Shown: positions 45,651 through 54,811 of the stretch, piece after piece | How positions within the stretch are numbered: position 1 is the stretch's first letter | How the letters are laid out: the number at the start of each line of letters is the position of its first letter | NCBI RefSeq assembly: GCF_003586445.1 | Contig: NZ_CP030028.1 | Span: 3,362,501 to 3,426,500, forward strand | DNA length: 64,000 bases | Source: Bacillus sp. Y1 | Lineage (GTDB): Bacteria > Bacillota > Bacilli > Bacillales > Cytobacillaceae | Reading direction: 5' to 3' | Notes under the pieces: model-generated | Database searches by the model: none | What the model was told of the DNA's origin: nothing | Seen by the model: only the letters and a program-made list of their open reading frames with translations | Position numbers and translations under genes: made by a program

Positions 45651-45902
45651 ATGATTAGAATATTTGCGTTACTTATCTTATTAATACCTGGCTTTTTAGC
45701 TGCATACGGTATTAAACTAATGCGAGATATGCTGTTCGGGATACTTCTTTCACCCTTTCCATATCTTTGGCTTCAATTTCTGATTGGTCTATTTCTGTTT
45801 GTGGCAGGATTATCTTTCGTGGCAGGTTTTATCTTTCACAGAGATCGCAAAAAAAATAAAGTACAAGCTCGATTTCAGACACAAAAAAAAGACAAAGCGT
45901 AA
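45651..45902 (+). CDS. yqzF: DUF2627 small membrane protein (YqzF-like)
   Basis: An 83-residue protein with two hydrophobic helices (~3-25 and ~37-62) and a strongly basic C-terminal tail (RDRKKNKVQ). Length, topology and position next to bkdR match the DUF2627/YqzF family of bacilli. Function unknown. The ATG at 45651 follows GAAAGGATT; the frame extends to 45636. Confidence 0.8.
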   Translation: MIRIFALLILLIPGFLAAYGIKLMRDMLFGILLSPFPYLWLQFLIGLFLFVAGLSFVAGFIFHRDRKKNKVQARFQTQKKDKA

Positions 45903-45927
45903 AAATATGATTACGCTTTGTCTTTTT
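45887..45927. terminator. Bidirectional terminator between yqzF and yqiK
   Basis: AAAGACAAAGCGTAA and TTACGCTTTGTCTTT are perfect 15-base arms. The stop codons of both convergent genes lie in or next to the arms. Confidence 0.92.
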
Positions 45928-46651
45928 TATATTTATTCCGAAGTTTAACCGCTTTGGTTGGATCATCTGTTATAAACGCTGTACAGTTGATTTGAAACAA
46001 TCTCTCCATCTCAGCTTCTTTATTGACTGTATATGGCCTCACAGCAATTCCCGACTCTAAGGAAAGACCAATCACCTCATTGGGCACTGATAAATAATGG
46101 GGATGAAACCCTTTCGCTTGAATAGAAGCTGCATATACCCATGGCATATATAGACCTTCTGAAAGCAAAGGAGCAATCTCGATTTCTGGAGCAAGTCTAT
46201 AGCAATGAACAATACTGTAATGGTTAAACGAAGAAATGACGATTCGTTCTGAGAGATCGTATTTACGAATTAATTGTATCACTTTTTCTTCCATTCCTTC
46301 GTAACGAAACACACCATTTTTTAATTCAACATTGCAGGTTAATGTATTTGTCGTTAGCCAAGCGAATACTTCTTCTAATGTAGGAATTGTTTGTTTTTCT
46401 TTTAAATCAGGAAATAATACTCCCGCATACAATTTTTTTAATTCTTGAAGTGTAAAGTCCTTTACATACCCTTTTCCACTTGTCGCGCGGTTTAGTTTTT
46501 CATCATGAATGACTACTACTTCACCATCTTTTGAAAGCTGGACATCTAGCTCTACTCCATCTGCATTTGCATATTCAGCTTCATGAAATGCTATCATCGT
46601 ATTCTCAGGATACTTAGCTGAATAGCCTCGATGTGCAATTACTTCCGTCAT
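45911..46651 (-). CDS. yqiK: Glycerophosphodiester phosphodiesterase (YqiK)
   Basis: A 246-residue GDPD-domain enzyme that cleaves glycerophosphodiesters to glycerol 3-phosphate and an alcohol. Metal and catalytic motifs are IAHRGYSAKYPENT, GVELDVQLSKDGEVVVIHDE and CNVELKNG; VISSFNH is further along. The start at 46651 has GGAGG ten bases upstream. No signal peptide. Tail-to-tail with yqzF. Confidence 0.93.
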   Translation of the reverse strand: MTEVIAHRGYSAKYPENTMIAFHEAEYANADGVELDVQLSKDGEVVVIHDEKLNRATSGKGYVKDFTLQELKKLYAGVLFPDLKEKQTIPTLEEVFAWLTTNTLTCNVELKNGVFRYEGMEEKVIQLIRKYDLSERIVISSFNHYSIVHCYRLAPEIEIAPLLSEGLYMPWVYAASIQAKGFHPHYLSVPNEVIGLSLESGIAVRPYTVNKEAEMERLFQINCTAFITDDPTKAVKLRNKYKKDKA

Positions 46652-46667
46652 AATGATCGTACCTCCA

Positions 46668-48242
46668 TTATTCCGAGTAAAGTGTATTCCTATCACAGTA
46701 AATCGTACCTTTTATTAAAGTTCGAACATGTTTTTTCTGATTTTTGATTTGTAGTGTCGTTTCTGGATACGCTGCAACTTGTATACTTACTTGACCTTCT
46801 CCCTTTGTCTCAAGAAGCTTCATGACGTTTTTTCTTCGTGCCTCTAAAAAGGACACTTCAATCATTTCGTCCTCATACACGCTCTTTAAACGTTGAAATT
46901 GTTTGAATTGTGTTTCATCTAAATGCGATTGTAAGTCTTCAAACGATTCGAGTTGCTTTTTAAGCCCTTCCACATAGAAAACTTTTTCTTTATACCTCAA
47001 CAACAACTCTGTAAGCTCATGTTCTAATTCGAAGCGATTGAATCCTTCAACTTGAATAAATGTCTTCCTTTCTAGCCTATTGCCAAATACAGCAGCACTT
47101 ACCTTCCCCTTCGCCTCAATGGTTCCGCCGATAATTTTACCCTTTTGTTCGTTAGCGATAATATTTCTTCCCTTAATTTTTGCACCTAACGCATAATATC
47201 CAATATGAATATCCTCACCAGCTTCTAGTGTACATTCATTAGCATGTTTTAAGAATATATTTTTTGCTGCTTTAATAATGGTTATGTTATTCCCGAACAC
47301 TCCACCTTTAATAAAAATGTCACCGCTTTCGGATTCCACTTCTTTGACCCCGCTTATGCCAAGCTCCCCTAAGATTGAAATATCCTGAGTAGCATTGACA
47401 CTAAAGCCCGCTGAAACAATGCCGTTAATTGTGACACTTCCATCAAATTGAATGTTTCCAGTACCCGTTCCAACATCTCCATTAATGATAAGATGATTTC
47501 CAACAGAAATTTTCCCATCTTTGTATTGGACAACTCCATCTACAAGCGCTTTCAAAGTGGCTACGTCGTCCTTTTCTATCTTTTCAACTGTCTTATGGTC
47601 ATAAAATAAGGGTTTGTCCTTCCCTTTTTTCGGAAGCAAAACCTCTCCCAGTACATTTCTTCCAGGAACACCTTCTGTACATGACTTCTTTTCACCAAGC
47701 CAATCCCCAGCTTTCACTTCATCAATAAAGTGCAAATCAAAGAAATCCGCTTTTCCATCTTCACGAATTGCCGGTTTTCGGTCAGATAATTGAAAATACC
47801 GCACAACCGCATCCGCTCCAGTAAGGGCGGGTTCACCTTTTGCTACGACAAATTCCTTATTTGCAAGTGGTTGCTTTACTGCTGCTTCCAATATTCCATT
47901 TTTAATTCCATGAACATCTAGTGCTTCCATTATGTCAGCAGTGAGTTTTTCACGCTCACTGTGTAACTGTGCTTCTGTTACGTGAAGCCGCATTTTTACG
48001 ATCATCTTATTTTCACTAAAAGAAATAGAAATAAGAGGCTTCCATTCACCGACATGAATCTTCTCATTTTTTGCTTGTTCTAAACTAGCCTTCAATTCTA
48101 CAAATTTTGTGATCGCTATTCTCGGATGCTCTCGAACAAGCTGATCCAATCGATTAAGTGAAAATCCTTTTTGTAAAACAGTAATAAAGATAGATCCGTT
48201 CTCCTCTTCAAGTCGAAAATATTCATTGTTTATTAGGTCCAT
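46668..48242 (-). CDS. FapA-like DUF342 polymer-forming protein
   Basis: A 524-residue DUF342/FapA-family protein. The N-terminal ~130 residues form an alpha/beta region; residues ~160-380 are a right-handed beta-helix with repeated short strands (LIINGDVGTGTGNIQFDGSV, GDIFIKGGVFGNN, GRNIIANEQKGKIIGG); the C-terminal ~120 residues are a coiled coil. FapA proteins are linked to flagella and surface structures, but the exact role is uncertain. The ATG at 48242 follows AGGGTGA. Next to two putative spore proteins on the other strand. Confidence 0.85.
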   Translation of the reverse strand: MDLINNEYFRLEEENGSIFITVLQKGFSLNRLDQLVREHPRIAITKFVELKASLEQAKNEKIHVGEWKPLISISFSENKMIVKMRLHVTEAQLHSEREKLTADIMEALDVHGIKNGILEAAVKQPLANKEFVVAKGEPALTGADAVVRYFQLSDRKPAIREDGKADFFDLHFIDEVKAGDWLGEKKSCTEGVPGRNVLGEVLLPKKGKDKPLFYDHKTVEKIEKDDVATLKALVDGVVQYKDGKISVGNHLIINGDVGTGTGNIQFDGSVTINGIVSAGFSVNATQDISILGELGISGVKEVESESGDIFIKGGVFGNNITIIKAAKNIFLKHANECTLEAGEDIHIGYYALGAKIKGRNIIANEQKGKIIGGTIEAKGKVSAAVFGNRLERKTFIQVEGFNRFELEHELTELLLRYKEKVFYVEGLKKQLESFEDLQSHLDETQFKQFQRLKSVYEDEMIEVSFLEARRKNVMKLLETKGEGQVSIQVAAYPETTLQIKNQKKHVRTLIKGTIYCDRNTLYSE

Positions 48243-48352
48243 GAATGCCGTCACCCTAATCATAATAGTACTTTAAGTATATATGAAAGATGGTTACTTG
48301 AATATACATGATCAATCTTCTTCATATAAAAACAAAACTTTGTCCCAACAAG

Positions 48353-48381
48353 TGATATCTATAAGAGCAGTATCATATTTT
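48353..48381 (+). promoter_or_regulatory. Possible sigma-E promoter of the first SPOCS gene
   Basis: GATATCT (48353-48359) and CATATTTT (48374-48381), 14-base spacer, fit the loose sigma-E pattern. The region is AT-rich, so chance matches are likely. Confidence 0.3.
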
Positions 48382-48415
48382 TAAGTAAATATATTATATG
48401 TTAGTAGGGATTTTT

Positions 48416-48994
48416 ATGAATGAAAATAATCATCACCCTTATGAGCAACTCTCAAATTCTAACTCAATCCCCCGTTATATAAGAGTCCCAGTTGAAATCG
48501 TTCATTCGGAATTTGACTTTACGATTAATAAAACCATTAAAATTAGCGAAAGAACAAACAAAATATTAGACATCAACTGGACTACCACTCACCCTGAATA
48601 TCAAATAAACCTAGTAGCAAATCGACTTTGGATTTCCGGTAAACTTCATGCTGAAATCACCTATACCAAACTAAACAACTCTAACATCCACATGGAAAAT
48701 CTTCTTATTCCGTGGAAAAAAACATGTCAATTAGACTATACGTACCCTCCAATGATTCCTTTGAGCAATGAAAAAACACAGTATGATTTCATAAACCAAG
48801 ACCAAAAAACAGAAACTTCCACTCACTTTGAACAAACGATTTACCAAAATGAACCGCCTATTTTTGAAATCATATCTACCAAAATTATTACAACAAAGAA
48901 TATAAAAGAAGAGGGTACTAACTCCATTCTATTATTGGACATATATTGTGAAAAACAGTTTAGGATATGGCAAAACCAAATAATAAAACTTTAA
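48416..48994 (+). CDS. SPOCS/DUF3794-like protein, putative spore component
   Basis: 192 residues, no signal peptide. YIRVPVEIVHSEFDFTINKTI, then LVANRLWISGKLHAEITY, resembles the SPOCS (DUF3794) fold of SafA/SipL-related spore proteins and lines up with the gene 150 bases downstream (IPRYIRVPVEIV against YPFMKVPVVLG). Many Asn and Thr, few Gly. Start at 48416 behind GTAGGG. The pair may be a diverged tandem duplication. The match is remote and the call rests on shape, adjacency and sporulation-like promoters. Confidence 0.55.
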   Translation: MNENNHHPYEQLSNSNSIPRYIRVPVEIVHSEFDFTINKTIKISERTNKILDINWTTTHPEYQINLVANRLWISGKLHAEITYTKLNNSNIHMENLLIPWKKTCQLDYTYPPMIPLSNEKTQYDFINQDQKTETSTHFEQTIYQNEPPIFEIISTKIITTKNIKEEGTNSILLLDIYCEKQFRIWQNQIIKL

Positions 48995-48997
48995 ACC

Positions 48998-49029
48998 AGA
49001 AGGAACTGTTTGTATGGTTCCTTCTTTGT
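48998..49029 (+). terminator. Terminator after the first SPOCS gene
   Basis: AGAAGGAAC pairs with GTTCCTTCT with a ten-base loop, then TTGTT. The T-run is short. Confidence 0.65.
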
Positions 49030-49075
49030 TATGTATAAAACATAAACAGGCAAAAACACCTGTCCATTAGTCCAT

Positions 49076-49102
49076 ACACCGGGACAAGCGAATCATACAC
49101 TA
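49076..49102 (+). promoter_or_regulatory. Sigma-K promoter of the second SPOCS gene
   Basis: ACA (49076-49078), a 15-base gap, and CATACACTA (49094-49102), an exact CATANNNTA match to the late mother-cell sigma-K -10 element, 38 bases upstream of the start. Confidence 0.6.
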
Positions 49103-49139
49103 ATCATGTATAACAAGCATCAGAAAGGGGAAAGTTAGT

Positions 49140-49940
49140 ATGTCATTTTATGAGCATCATGATTCTCAAGGAAAAAAGAAAGTTGTAAAATCATCATCTG
49201 TTCAACAAGAAGTAAGTAACACACCTGTAACACCAGAGGTAATTAATTCGTATCCTTTTATGAAAGTTCCTGTTGTATTAGGGGAAACAACTGTACAAAT
49301 CGACCTTGATTCCATTATTGAGTTTCCTGAGCCAGTATTAGAAATCAAAAAAATTAAGAAAAACCTAAAGCTAGTACAATGTCGTCTATTGCTACCGACA
49401 AACAAGCTATTCTTAAAGGGATTTGTAAGAAAAAACATTCAATATGCAACACCTAAAGCAGGAGGGAAAGATTTTGTCTCTTCAAGCATTCACTCCTTAA
49501 CGGTCGATGTCCCATTTCAAGCAGTCACTCAAATAGACTTTTTAAGCAAACCCGCTTTTAAAGCTGGTCCTAAAACGACTGAGTTCGAGTATTTCATGTC
49601 TTCCCCACTACCTCATGGATATGCTTCCAAAGAAAAATTGCTTTCTGCTGACCTCTCCGAGTACAACCAAATTAGTGGTGAGGTTTTTAACGAGCTACCG
49701 TATTGCGAATTAATCGCAAGTCATTTTATTGAAATGGATGAAGCACTTAACAGAAAAATGGGAACGGTCTTTGGCCCAGAGGGAGAAATCTGTGCACCAT
49801 TTGAAGAAGGTACCTTCACAAAAATCGAAGAAAAAATGGTTGTTGAGCTGACTTTAAAGGTACTACAAAATCAACAGGTTAAAATGCAGAAACATGTATG
49901 TAAACAGGACGAGGATAAAGATAACCACCATCATTATTAA
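49140..49940 (+). CDS. SPOCS/DUF3794 protein, CsxC-like putative spore surface protein
   Basis: 266 residues. Core SPOCS stretch: YPFMKVPVVLGETTVQID, IKKIKKNLKLVQCRLL, KLFLKGFVRKNIQYAT. It ends in a charged tail with a His-rich terminus (DNHHHY). This architecture resembles CsxC-type spore surface proteins of Firmicutes. GAAAGGGG precedes the ATG, and an exact sigma-K -10 element is upstream, so it is probably made in the mother cell late in sporulation. Confidence 0.7.
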   Translation: MSFYEHHDSQGKKKVVKSSSVQQEVSNTPVTPEVINSYPFMKVPVVLGETTVQIDLDSIIEFPEPVLEIKKIKKNLKLVQCRLLLPTNKLFLKGFVRKNIQYATPKAGGKDFVSSSIHSLTVDVPFQAVTQIDFLSKPAFKAGPKTTEFEYFMSSPLPHGYASKEKLLSADLSEYNQISGEVFNELPYCELIASHFIEMDEALNRKMGTVFGPEGEICAPFEEGTFTKIEEKMVVELTLKVLQNQQVKMQKHVCKQDEDKDNHHHY

Positions 49941-49958
49941 TAATCCCCCTAACCATAC

Positions 49959-49992
49959 AAAACCCAATGAACACATTGTCATTGGGTTTTTA
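49959..49992 (+). terminator. Terminator after the second SPOCS gene
   Basis: AAAACCCAATGA pairs with TCATTGGGTTTT around an eight-base loop, followed by TATTTT. Confidence 0.85.
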
Positions 49993-50045
49993 TTTTCCTT
50001 ATAAAAAATAATACTGAATGATGGCTTACTTTTCTTCTAACTCTT

Positions 50046-50849
50046 TCAAGAAGCCTTATGCTCTAAGCGAAGTTTATCCGCAACCATTGCGATAAATTCT
50101 GAATTGGTAGGTTTTGCTTTTGACATGCTCACGGTATAACCGAATAGACTCGAAATGCTATCGATATTTCCTCGGCTCCAAGCAACCTCAATGGCATGGC
50201 GTATTGCACGTTCTACACGGCTAGCCGTAGTATTATATTTTTTTGCAATATCAGGATACAATACCTTTGTAATTGATCCAAGCAGTTCAATATCATTGTA
50301 AACCATAGAAATTGCTTCACGTAAATATAAATACCCTTTAATATGAGCCGGTACACCAATTTCATGGATAATGCTAGTAATATTTGCATCCAAATTTTTC
50401 GGTTTTGATTCCATTTGTTGACGATACATTGGACTAGTTGTTAATGGTGAGGACGATCTCATGACAGCGCTTGTTTTTCCACTCACTTGACGAATATGAT
50501 TTCCTAAATTTTCTAAATCAAATGGTTTTAAGATAAAGTAGGAAGCTCCTAGTTCTACCGCTTTCTTAGTAACATCCTCTTGGCCGAATGCTGTAAGCAT
50601 AATAACGTTCGGCATCGGAGACTTTCGAGTTTCACGCAACTTTTCAAGAACCGCTAGTCCGTCTAAGTGTGGCATAATAATATCTAAAACAAGAACATCA
50701 GGAGTCACTTTTTCTAATAAATCCAGACATTCTTGACCATTATGAGCAGCACCAACGACTTCCATATCTTCTTGGGACACTAAATAATCCTTGAGTAAGC
50801 CAACTAGCTCTCTATTATCATCAACTACACATACTTTTATCTTTTTCAC
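50046..50849 (-). CDS. spo0A: Sporulation master regulator Spo0A
   Basis: 267 residues, exactly the B. subtilis length. Receiver domain with acidic pocket VVDDN and phosphoacceptor Asp56 ([10 protein letters not shown]), TAFGQ and KPF, a variable linker (~125-150), and the highly conserved effector domain ([15 protein letters not shown] through RLEHKAS). Phosphorylated Spo0A switches the cell to sporulation. The GTG at 50849 has GAGGAGG upstream. A sigma-H promoter with an overlapping 0A box lies upstream. Confidence 0.98.
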   Translation of the reverse strand: MKKIKVCVVDDNRELVGLLKDYLVSQEDMEVVGAAHNGQECLDLLEKVTPDVLVLDIIMPHLDGLAVLEKLRETRKSPMPNVIMLTAFGQEDVTKKAVELGASYFILKPFDLENLGNHIRQVSGKTSAVMRSSSPLTTSPMYRQQMESKPKNLDANITSIIHEIGVPAHIKGYLYLREAISMVYNDIELLGSITKVLYPDIAKKYNTTASRVERAIRHAIEVAWSRGNIDSISSLFGYTVSMSKAKPTNSEFIAMVADKLRLEHKAS

Positions 50850-50914
50850 TACATGTTTCCTCCTCGAAAGTATTCTCACCTGAACAATTATCTATATATA
50901 TAATCTACTAACCA

Positions 50915-50941
50915 ATTCGACAATGCAACAGTAAATCCTTT
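50915..50941 (-). promoter_or_regulatory. Sigma-H promoter of spo0A with overlapping 0A box
   Basis: On the minus strand AAAGGATTT (50941-50933), 11 bases, GTCGAAT (50921-50915): a close match to sigma-H. TGTCGAA (50922-50916) overlaps the -10 and is a perfect 0A box, as in the autoregulated Ps promoter of B. subtilis. Confidence 0.8.
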
Positions 50942-51004
50942 TCTTTTTTGAAAAAATCTAAAAAAATGGTATAAATCTCTATTTTTCTTCGGTTTTCGCC
51001 CGTA

Positions 51005-51031
51005 TTCGACTTATTCTGTATTTTTGTCGAA
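51005..51031. promoter_or_regulatory. Further 0A boxes upstream of spo0A
   Basis: TGTCGAA at 51025-51031 is a perfect 0A box; TTCGACT at 51005-51011 is a 6/7 match. With the box at 50916 they support Spo0A autoregulation. Confidence 0.6.
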
Positions 51032-51050
51032 AAATCTTTATTTTTCGAAT

Positions 51051-51076
51051 AAAAAAAGGAGAGGCGTAAAGCCTCC
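51051..51076 (-). terminator. Terminator after spoIVB
   Basis: On the minus strand GGAGGC pairs with GCCTCTCC around TTTAC, followed by TTTTTTT. Confidence 0.85.
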
Positions 51077-51079
51077 ACC

Positions 51080-52369
51080 TTAACTCGCCTTTTCTCTTGG
51101 TTTTTCGTAAATATCGATGCCTGCTTCATTTAGCATCCATTCTATATGAACACCATAGCCTGAAGTAGGGTCGTTGACGAACACATGCGTTACAGCTCCA
51201 ACCACCTTATCATCCTGTATGATCGGACTTCCGCTCATCCCTTGAACAATCCCACCTGTTTTTTCAAGTAACTCTGGGTCAGTTACCTTAATGACCATTC
51301 CTTTTGTAGCCGGAAACTTTTGTGGAATGGTGCTTACAATTTCGATATCAAATAATTTAACTTGATCATTATCTACAACCGTTAGTATCTTAGCCGGACC
51401 CTCTTTAACCTGATGCGAAAGAGCTATCGGAAGTGCTTTATCCATTACTCCATTGGTAATTTCTTTTGAAAGCTTACCAAATATTCCAAAAGGGCTATTT
51501 CTTTGAATGTCACCAATTACTTCTTTATCGGAAGAGAAACGGGCAAGTTTTTCACCTGGATCTCCATTGCTTCCTTTTTCAATAGACGTGACTGTTGAGC
51601 GAACAATTTGACCATCCTCAACTACAATAGGCTTTTTCGTGTCCATGTCCGAAATAACATGTCCTAAAGCACCATACTTTTTCGATTCCGGATGATAAAA
51701 CGTCATCGTTCCAATACCAGCCGCCGAGTCACGAATATATAAGCCAAGTTTAAAATTCTCTTCTCCTGTTTCTTTTAATGGCATAAGCTTTGTTTCAACT
51801 TTGCCATCTTCTCTACTTACTTCAATATTTAATGGTTCACCCTTTTGACCTGCTGTTTGAACAAATGGTGCTACATCTGACATTTTTTCAATTTTTTGAC
51901 CGTTAATCTTTGTAATAATGTCGCCTACTTTAATTCCTGCAATTTCACCTGGAGATTTCTTGCCTTCTGCTGTATTTACTTGATGGTGACCAACGACAAG
52001 GACTCCTACCGTATTAAGCTTCACACCGATAGACTGTCCACCTGGAATGACTTTAAAATCCTTTAATACATCTACATCGACCTTTTTAATAGGGAAACCT
52101 GCTAGTTCAAGCAGCATTTCATCTTTCCCGTATTTCTTTGCTTGTAATGACACGGTTTGATCATCTTGTTGAACAGAAAGAGTTGAATTTGCTGTGACGG
52201 CAGCAGATACAGGAGTAGATTTTTGTAAAATAAGGTTTTCACCTTCAAACAGGGTAACGCTTTTGGGGATACTAAGGTAATCTTGAAACGGTTTCGAAAA
52301 TCCTATGGCAACTAATGAAACAAGGAGAATTCCACCAATTATTTTTCTAAGAAGTTCATGCCTCAACAT
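51080..52369 (-). CDS. spoIVB: SpoIVB serine peptidase
   Basis: 429 residues. N-terminal membrane signal-anchor ([18 protein letters not shown]), a PDZ domain (~110-190, [19 protein letters not shown]), and an S55 peptidase domain with GMSGSPIIQ (Ser381) and LGHVISDM. In B. subtilis it is secreted from the forespore and signals sigma-K activation through SpoIVFA. It is next to spo0A and recN in the conserved order. Confidence 0.96.
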   Translation of the reverse strand: MLRHELLRKIIGGILLVSLVAIGFSKPFQDYLSIPKSVTLFEGENLILQKSTPVSAAVTANSTLSVQQDDQTVSLQAKKYGKDEMLLELAGFPIKKVDVDVLKDFKVIPGGQSIGVKLNTVGVLVVGHHQVNTAEGKKSPGEIAGIKVGDIITKINGQKIEKMSDVAPFVQTAGQKGEPLNIEVSREDGKVETKLMPLKETGEENFKLGLYIRDSAAGIGTMTFYHPESKKYGALGHVISDMDTKKPIVVEDGQIVRSTVTSIEKGSNGDPGEKLARFSSDKEVIGDIQRNSPFGIFGKLSKEITNGVMDKALPIALSHQVKEGPAKILTVVDNDQVKLFDIEIVSTIPQKFPATKGMVIKVTDPELLEKTGGIVQGMSGSPIIQDDKVVGAVTHVFVNDPTSGYGVHIEWMLNEAGIDIYEKPREKAS

Positions 52370-52471
52370 CTTTCACTCTCCTCGCTTCTAGTCCACACAC
52401 ACTTTTTTCTTCTTTATGGCTACATCTTTAATTTTGCCTGCTTGAGTCGCATTTATAACCTCTTCCGTTAT

Positions 52472-52500
52472 AAAAAAGCTACCCGTTATGGATAGCTTTT
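52472..52500 (-). terminator. Terminator after recN
   Basis: On the minus strand AAAAGCTATCC pairs with GGGTAGCTTTT, followed by TTA. Confidence 0.75.
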
Positions 52501-54188
52501 CAAGTTACCTTCATTTCCTTTGCTAAATGGAGTAATTCTTTTGCATGCTCTCGAGTCAAATCGGTAATTTCTACTCCAGAAATCATACGACCGATTTCTT
52601 TCACCTTCTCTGGCTCTGATAATGATTGCACTGACGTTTTCGTTCTTCCCTTTTGGGTAATCTTAGAAATATAAAGATGGGTATCAGCCATAGCTGCCAC
52701 TTGAGGCAAATGGGAAATACAAAGTACCTGAGATGAAACAGCTACTTTGTAAATCTTTTCTGCAATGGCTTGTGCTACACGTCCTGACACCCCAGTATCC
52801 ACTTCATCAAAAATAATGGAAGTAACGCCTTGATGTTTAGAGAAGATACTTTTTAAGGCTAGCATCATTCTCGATAGCTCTCCACCAGATGCTACCTTGG
52901 ATAAAGGCTTTAATGGTTCTCCTGGATTTGTCGAGATAAAAAATTCGATTTGATCACATCCTGTAGGAGTGAACACATCATAATCCGAGTGAAAACGTAC
53001 TTCAAATACTGTTTTATCCATATAAAGCTCTTTTAATTCACGGTGTATCGATTTTGTTAACTTCTCCGCAAACTGTAACCTTGTGGAGGTCAACTCTTTC
53101 GCTTCGAGTACTAAATCTTTCTTAATTGCCGCAAGCTCTTTACTTAAGGCATTGATATGCGTTTCTTTATTTTGTAATGTTTCTATCTCTTCTTCAATTT
53201 TAACAGCGTATTCTATGATCTCTTCAATCGTCTTTCCATATTTCCTCTTTAGCTGATTTATTTCGTTTAGTCTGCTTTCAATATCGTGCAAACGTTCTGG
53301 GTTGAACTCAAGACTATCCATTTTACTTCTCAGCTCTCTAGCGACGTCCTCTAAGGCGTAGTAACTAGTCGACACCGTCTCAGCTAACTCTTGAAATTGA
53401 TGATCGACACTTGAAACATCTTCTAAATGACTCATTAAAAGGCCAATCCAATCTAATCCCTTTTGATCTCCTTGAAGCACAGAATAGCTATTAGAAAGGC
53501 CCTCATACACCTTTTCAAAATTAGACAATCGTTTCTTTTCTTCAAGTAATTGGTCATCTTCATTAATCACTAATTGAGCTTTTTGAATTTCATCAAATTG
53601 AAATTGAATCAAATCCAATCGATGAGCCATTTTCTGTTCATTTTCACTCAAACTTTTTAACCTTTTAGAGGTCTGCTCATAGCTTCGATATAATTTCGAA
53701 TACTCTTCTAGTTGACTTGATATTGATTTTGCCCCGAATTGGTCTAAAAGCTTTTGGTGCTTAGCTTCCTCCATTAATTCTTGATGCTCATGCTGTCCAT
53801 GAATATCAATTAATGTCGCTCCTATTTCACGCAAGGTAGATATGGTCACCAATTTGCCGTTTATGCGACAAACACTTTTTCCTGATTGCGATATATCTCT
53901 TCTTAAAATAAGCATTCCCTCTTCAATCTCTATTCCAAACTCTTCGGCTTTTTGATAGCTAGGATGCGTTAAACTCTCTAGTTGGAAAAGCCCTTCAATT
54001 TCGGCTTTTTCTTCTCCATGTCGAACAAATTCTGACGAACCCCTTCCCCCGACAAGAAGATGAACAGCATCGATTATAATCGATTTACCTGCTCCTGTTT
54101 CACCTGTCAAAACGGTCAATCCTTTTGTAAAGGACACAGTTAGATTTTCTATAATAGCAAAGTTTTTAATAGACAACTCGGTTAACAA
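52500..54188 (-). CDS. recN: DNA repair protein RecN
   Basis: A 562-residue SMC-like ATPase for double-strand break repair. Walker A GETGAGKSIIIDAV (~29), long coiled coils (~160-370), ABC signature LSRMMLALK preceded by ASGGE, and Walker B SIIFDEVDTGVSG. The TTG at 54188 has AGAGGTG seven bases upstream. It starts 16 bases after ahrC. Confidence 0.95.
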   Translation of the reverse strand: MLTELSIKNFAIIENLTVSFTKGLTVLTGETGAGKSIIIDAVHLLVGGRGSSEFVRHGEEKAEIEGLFQLESLTHPSYQKAEEFGIEIEEGMLILRRDISQSGKSVCRINGKLVTISTLREIGATLIDIHGQHEHQELMEEAKHQKLLDQFGAKSISSQLEEYSKLYRSYEQTSKRLKSLSENEQKMAHRLDLIQFQFDEIQKAQLVINEDDQLLEEKKRLSNFEKVYEGLSNSYSVLQGDQKGLDWIGLLMSHLEDVSSVDHQFQELAETVSTSYYALEDVARELRSKMDSLEFNPERLHDIESRLNEINQLKRKYGKTIEEIIEYAVKIEEEIETLQNKETHINALSKELAAIKKDLVLEAKELTSTRLQFAEKLTKSIHRELKELYMDKTVFEVRFHSDYDVFTPTGCDQIEFFISTNPGEPLKPLSKVASGGELSRMMLALKSIFSKHQGVTSIIFDEVDTGVSGRVAQAIAEKIYKVAVSSQVLCISHLPQVAAMADTHLYISKITQKGRTKTSVQSLSEPEKVKEIGRMISGVEITDLTREHAKELLHLAKEMKVT

Positions 54189-54204
54189 CTGGTTTCACCT
54201 CTGT

Positions 54205-54654
54205 TTAGAGCATTTCAAGGAATCGATTGGAAATCGTAATCGTTTCTTCTTCTTTTCTACAAATAATAAGAATGGTATCATCTCCACAAATCGTTCCTAA
54301 AATCTCTTCCCAATCTAAGTTATCTATCAGTGCACCAATGGCCATGGCATTACCCGGTAATGTTTTCATAACAAGTAAGTGACCTGCACTATCAATACGA
54401 ACGAAGGCATCCATTAAATTTCTCTTTAATTTTTGGAGAGGATTAAAACGTTGATCGGCAGGAAGACTATATTTGTATCTTCCATCCATAAGCGGCACTT
54501 TTACTAAGTGTAGTTCTTTAATATCTCTAGAAATGGTTGCTTGTGTTACATTAAATCCAGCAAACTTTAGTTCATCAACTAATTCATCTTGTGTCTCAAT
54601 ATCATTGCTAGTAATAATTTCTCTAATTTTAATATGACGTTGACCTTTATTCAT
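54205..54654 (-). CDS. ahrC: Arginine repressor AhrC/ArgR
   Basis: 149 residues, the same length as B. subtilis AhrC. N-terminal winged helix ([16 protein letters not shown], then [20 protein letters not shown]) and a C-terminal arginine-binding hexamerisation domain ([28 protein letters not shown]). It represses arginine synthesis and activates catabolism. CAGGGGTG is upstream of the ATG at 54654. An ARG box lies upstream at 54727-54744. Confidence 0.95.
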   Translation of the reverse strand: MNKGQRHIKIREIITSNDIETQDELVDELKFAGFNVTQATISRDIKELHLVKVPLMDGRYKYSLPADQRFNPLQKLKRNLMDAFVRIDSAGHLLVMKTLPGNAMAIGALIDNLDWEEILGTICGDDTILIICRKEEETITISNRFLEML

Positions 54655-54726
54655 GTTTTCACCCCTGATTGCTTTCAAAAATTCTGTTATATTTTGTTTT
54701 ATTTTTTCAACTTTTGTAGATGTATA

Positions 54727-54744
54727 TATGTATAAATATACATC
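54727..54744. promoter_or_regulatory. ARG box upstream of ahrC
   Basis: TATGTATAAATATACATC: read on the minus strand it matches 17 of 18 positions of the ArgR operator consensus (TNTGNATWWWWATNCANA). It lies about 75 bases before ahrC, suggesting autoregulation. Confidence 0.5.
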
Positions 54745-54775
54745 CTTTTGCTTATCTCGTCAAAGTATACCTGCA

Positions 54776-54811
54776 ATAAAAAGAAGAATAAGCAGGACCG
54801 CTTATTCTTCT
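54776..54811 (-). terminator. Terminator after yqxC
   Basis: AGAAGAATAAGC and GCTTATTCTTCT are perfect 12-base arms around a six-base loop; on the minus strand TTTTTATT follows. Confidence 0.85.

Noticed and set aside
50908..51129. 73-codon minus-strand frame between spo0A and spoIVB
   Set aside because: It overlaps the spoIVB 3' end, its terminator and the spo0A promoter and 0A boxes; composition is typical of AT-rich intergenic DNA.
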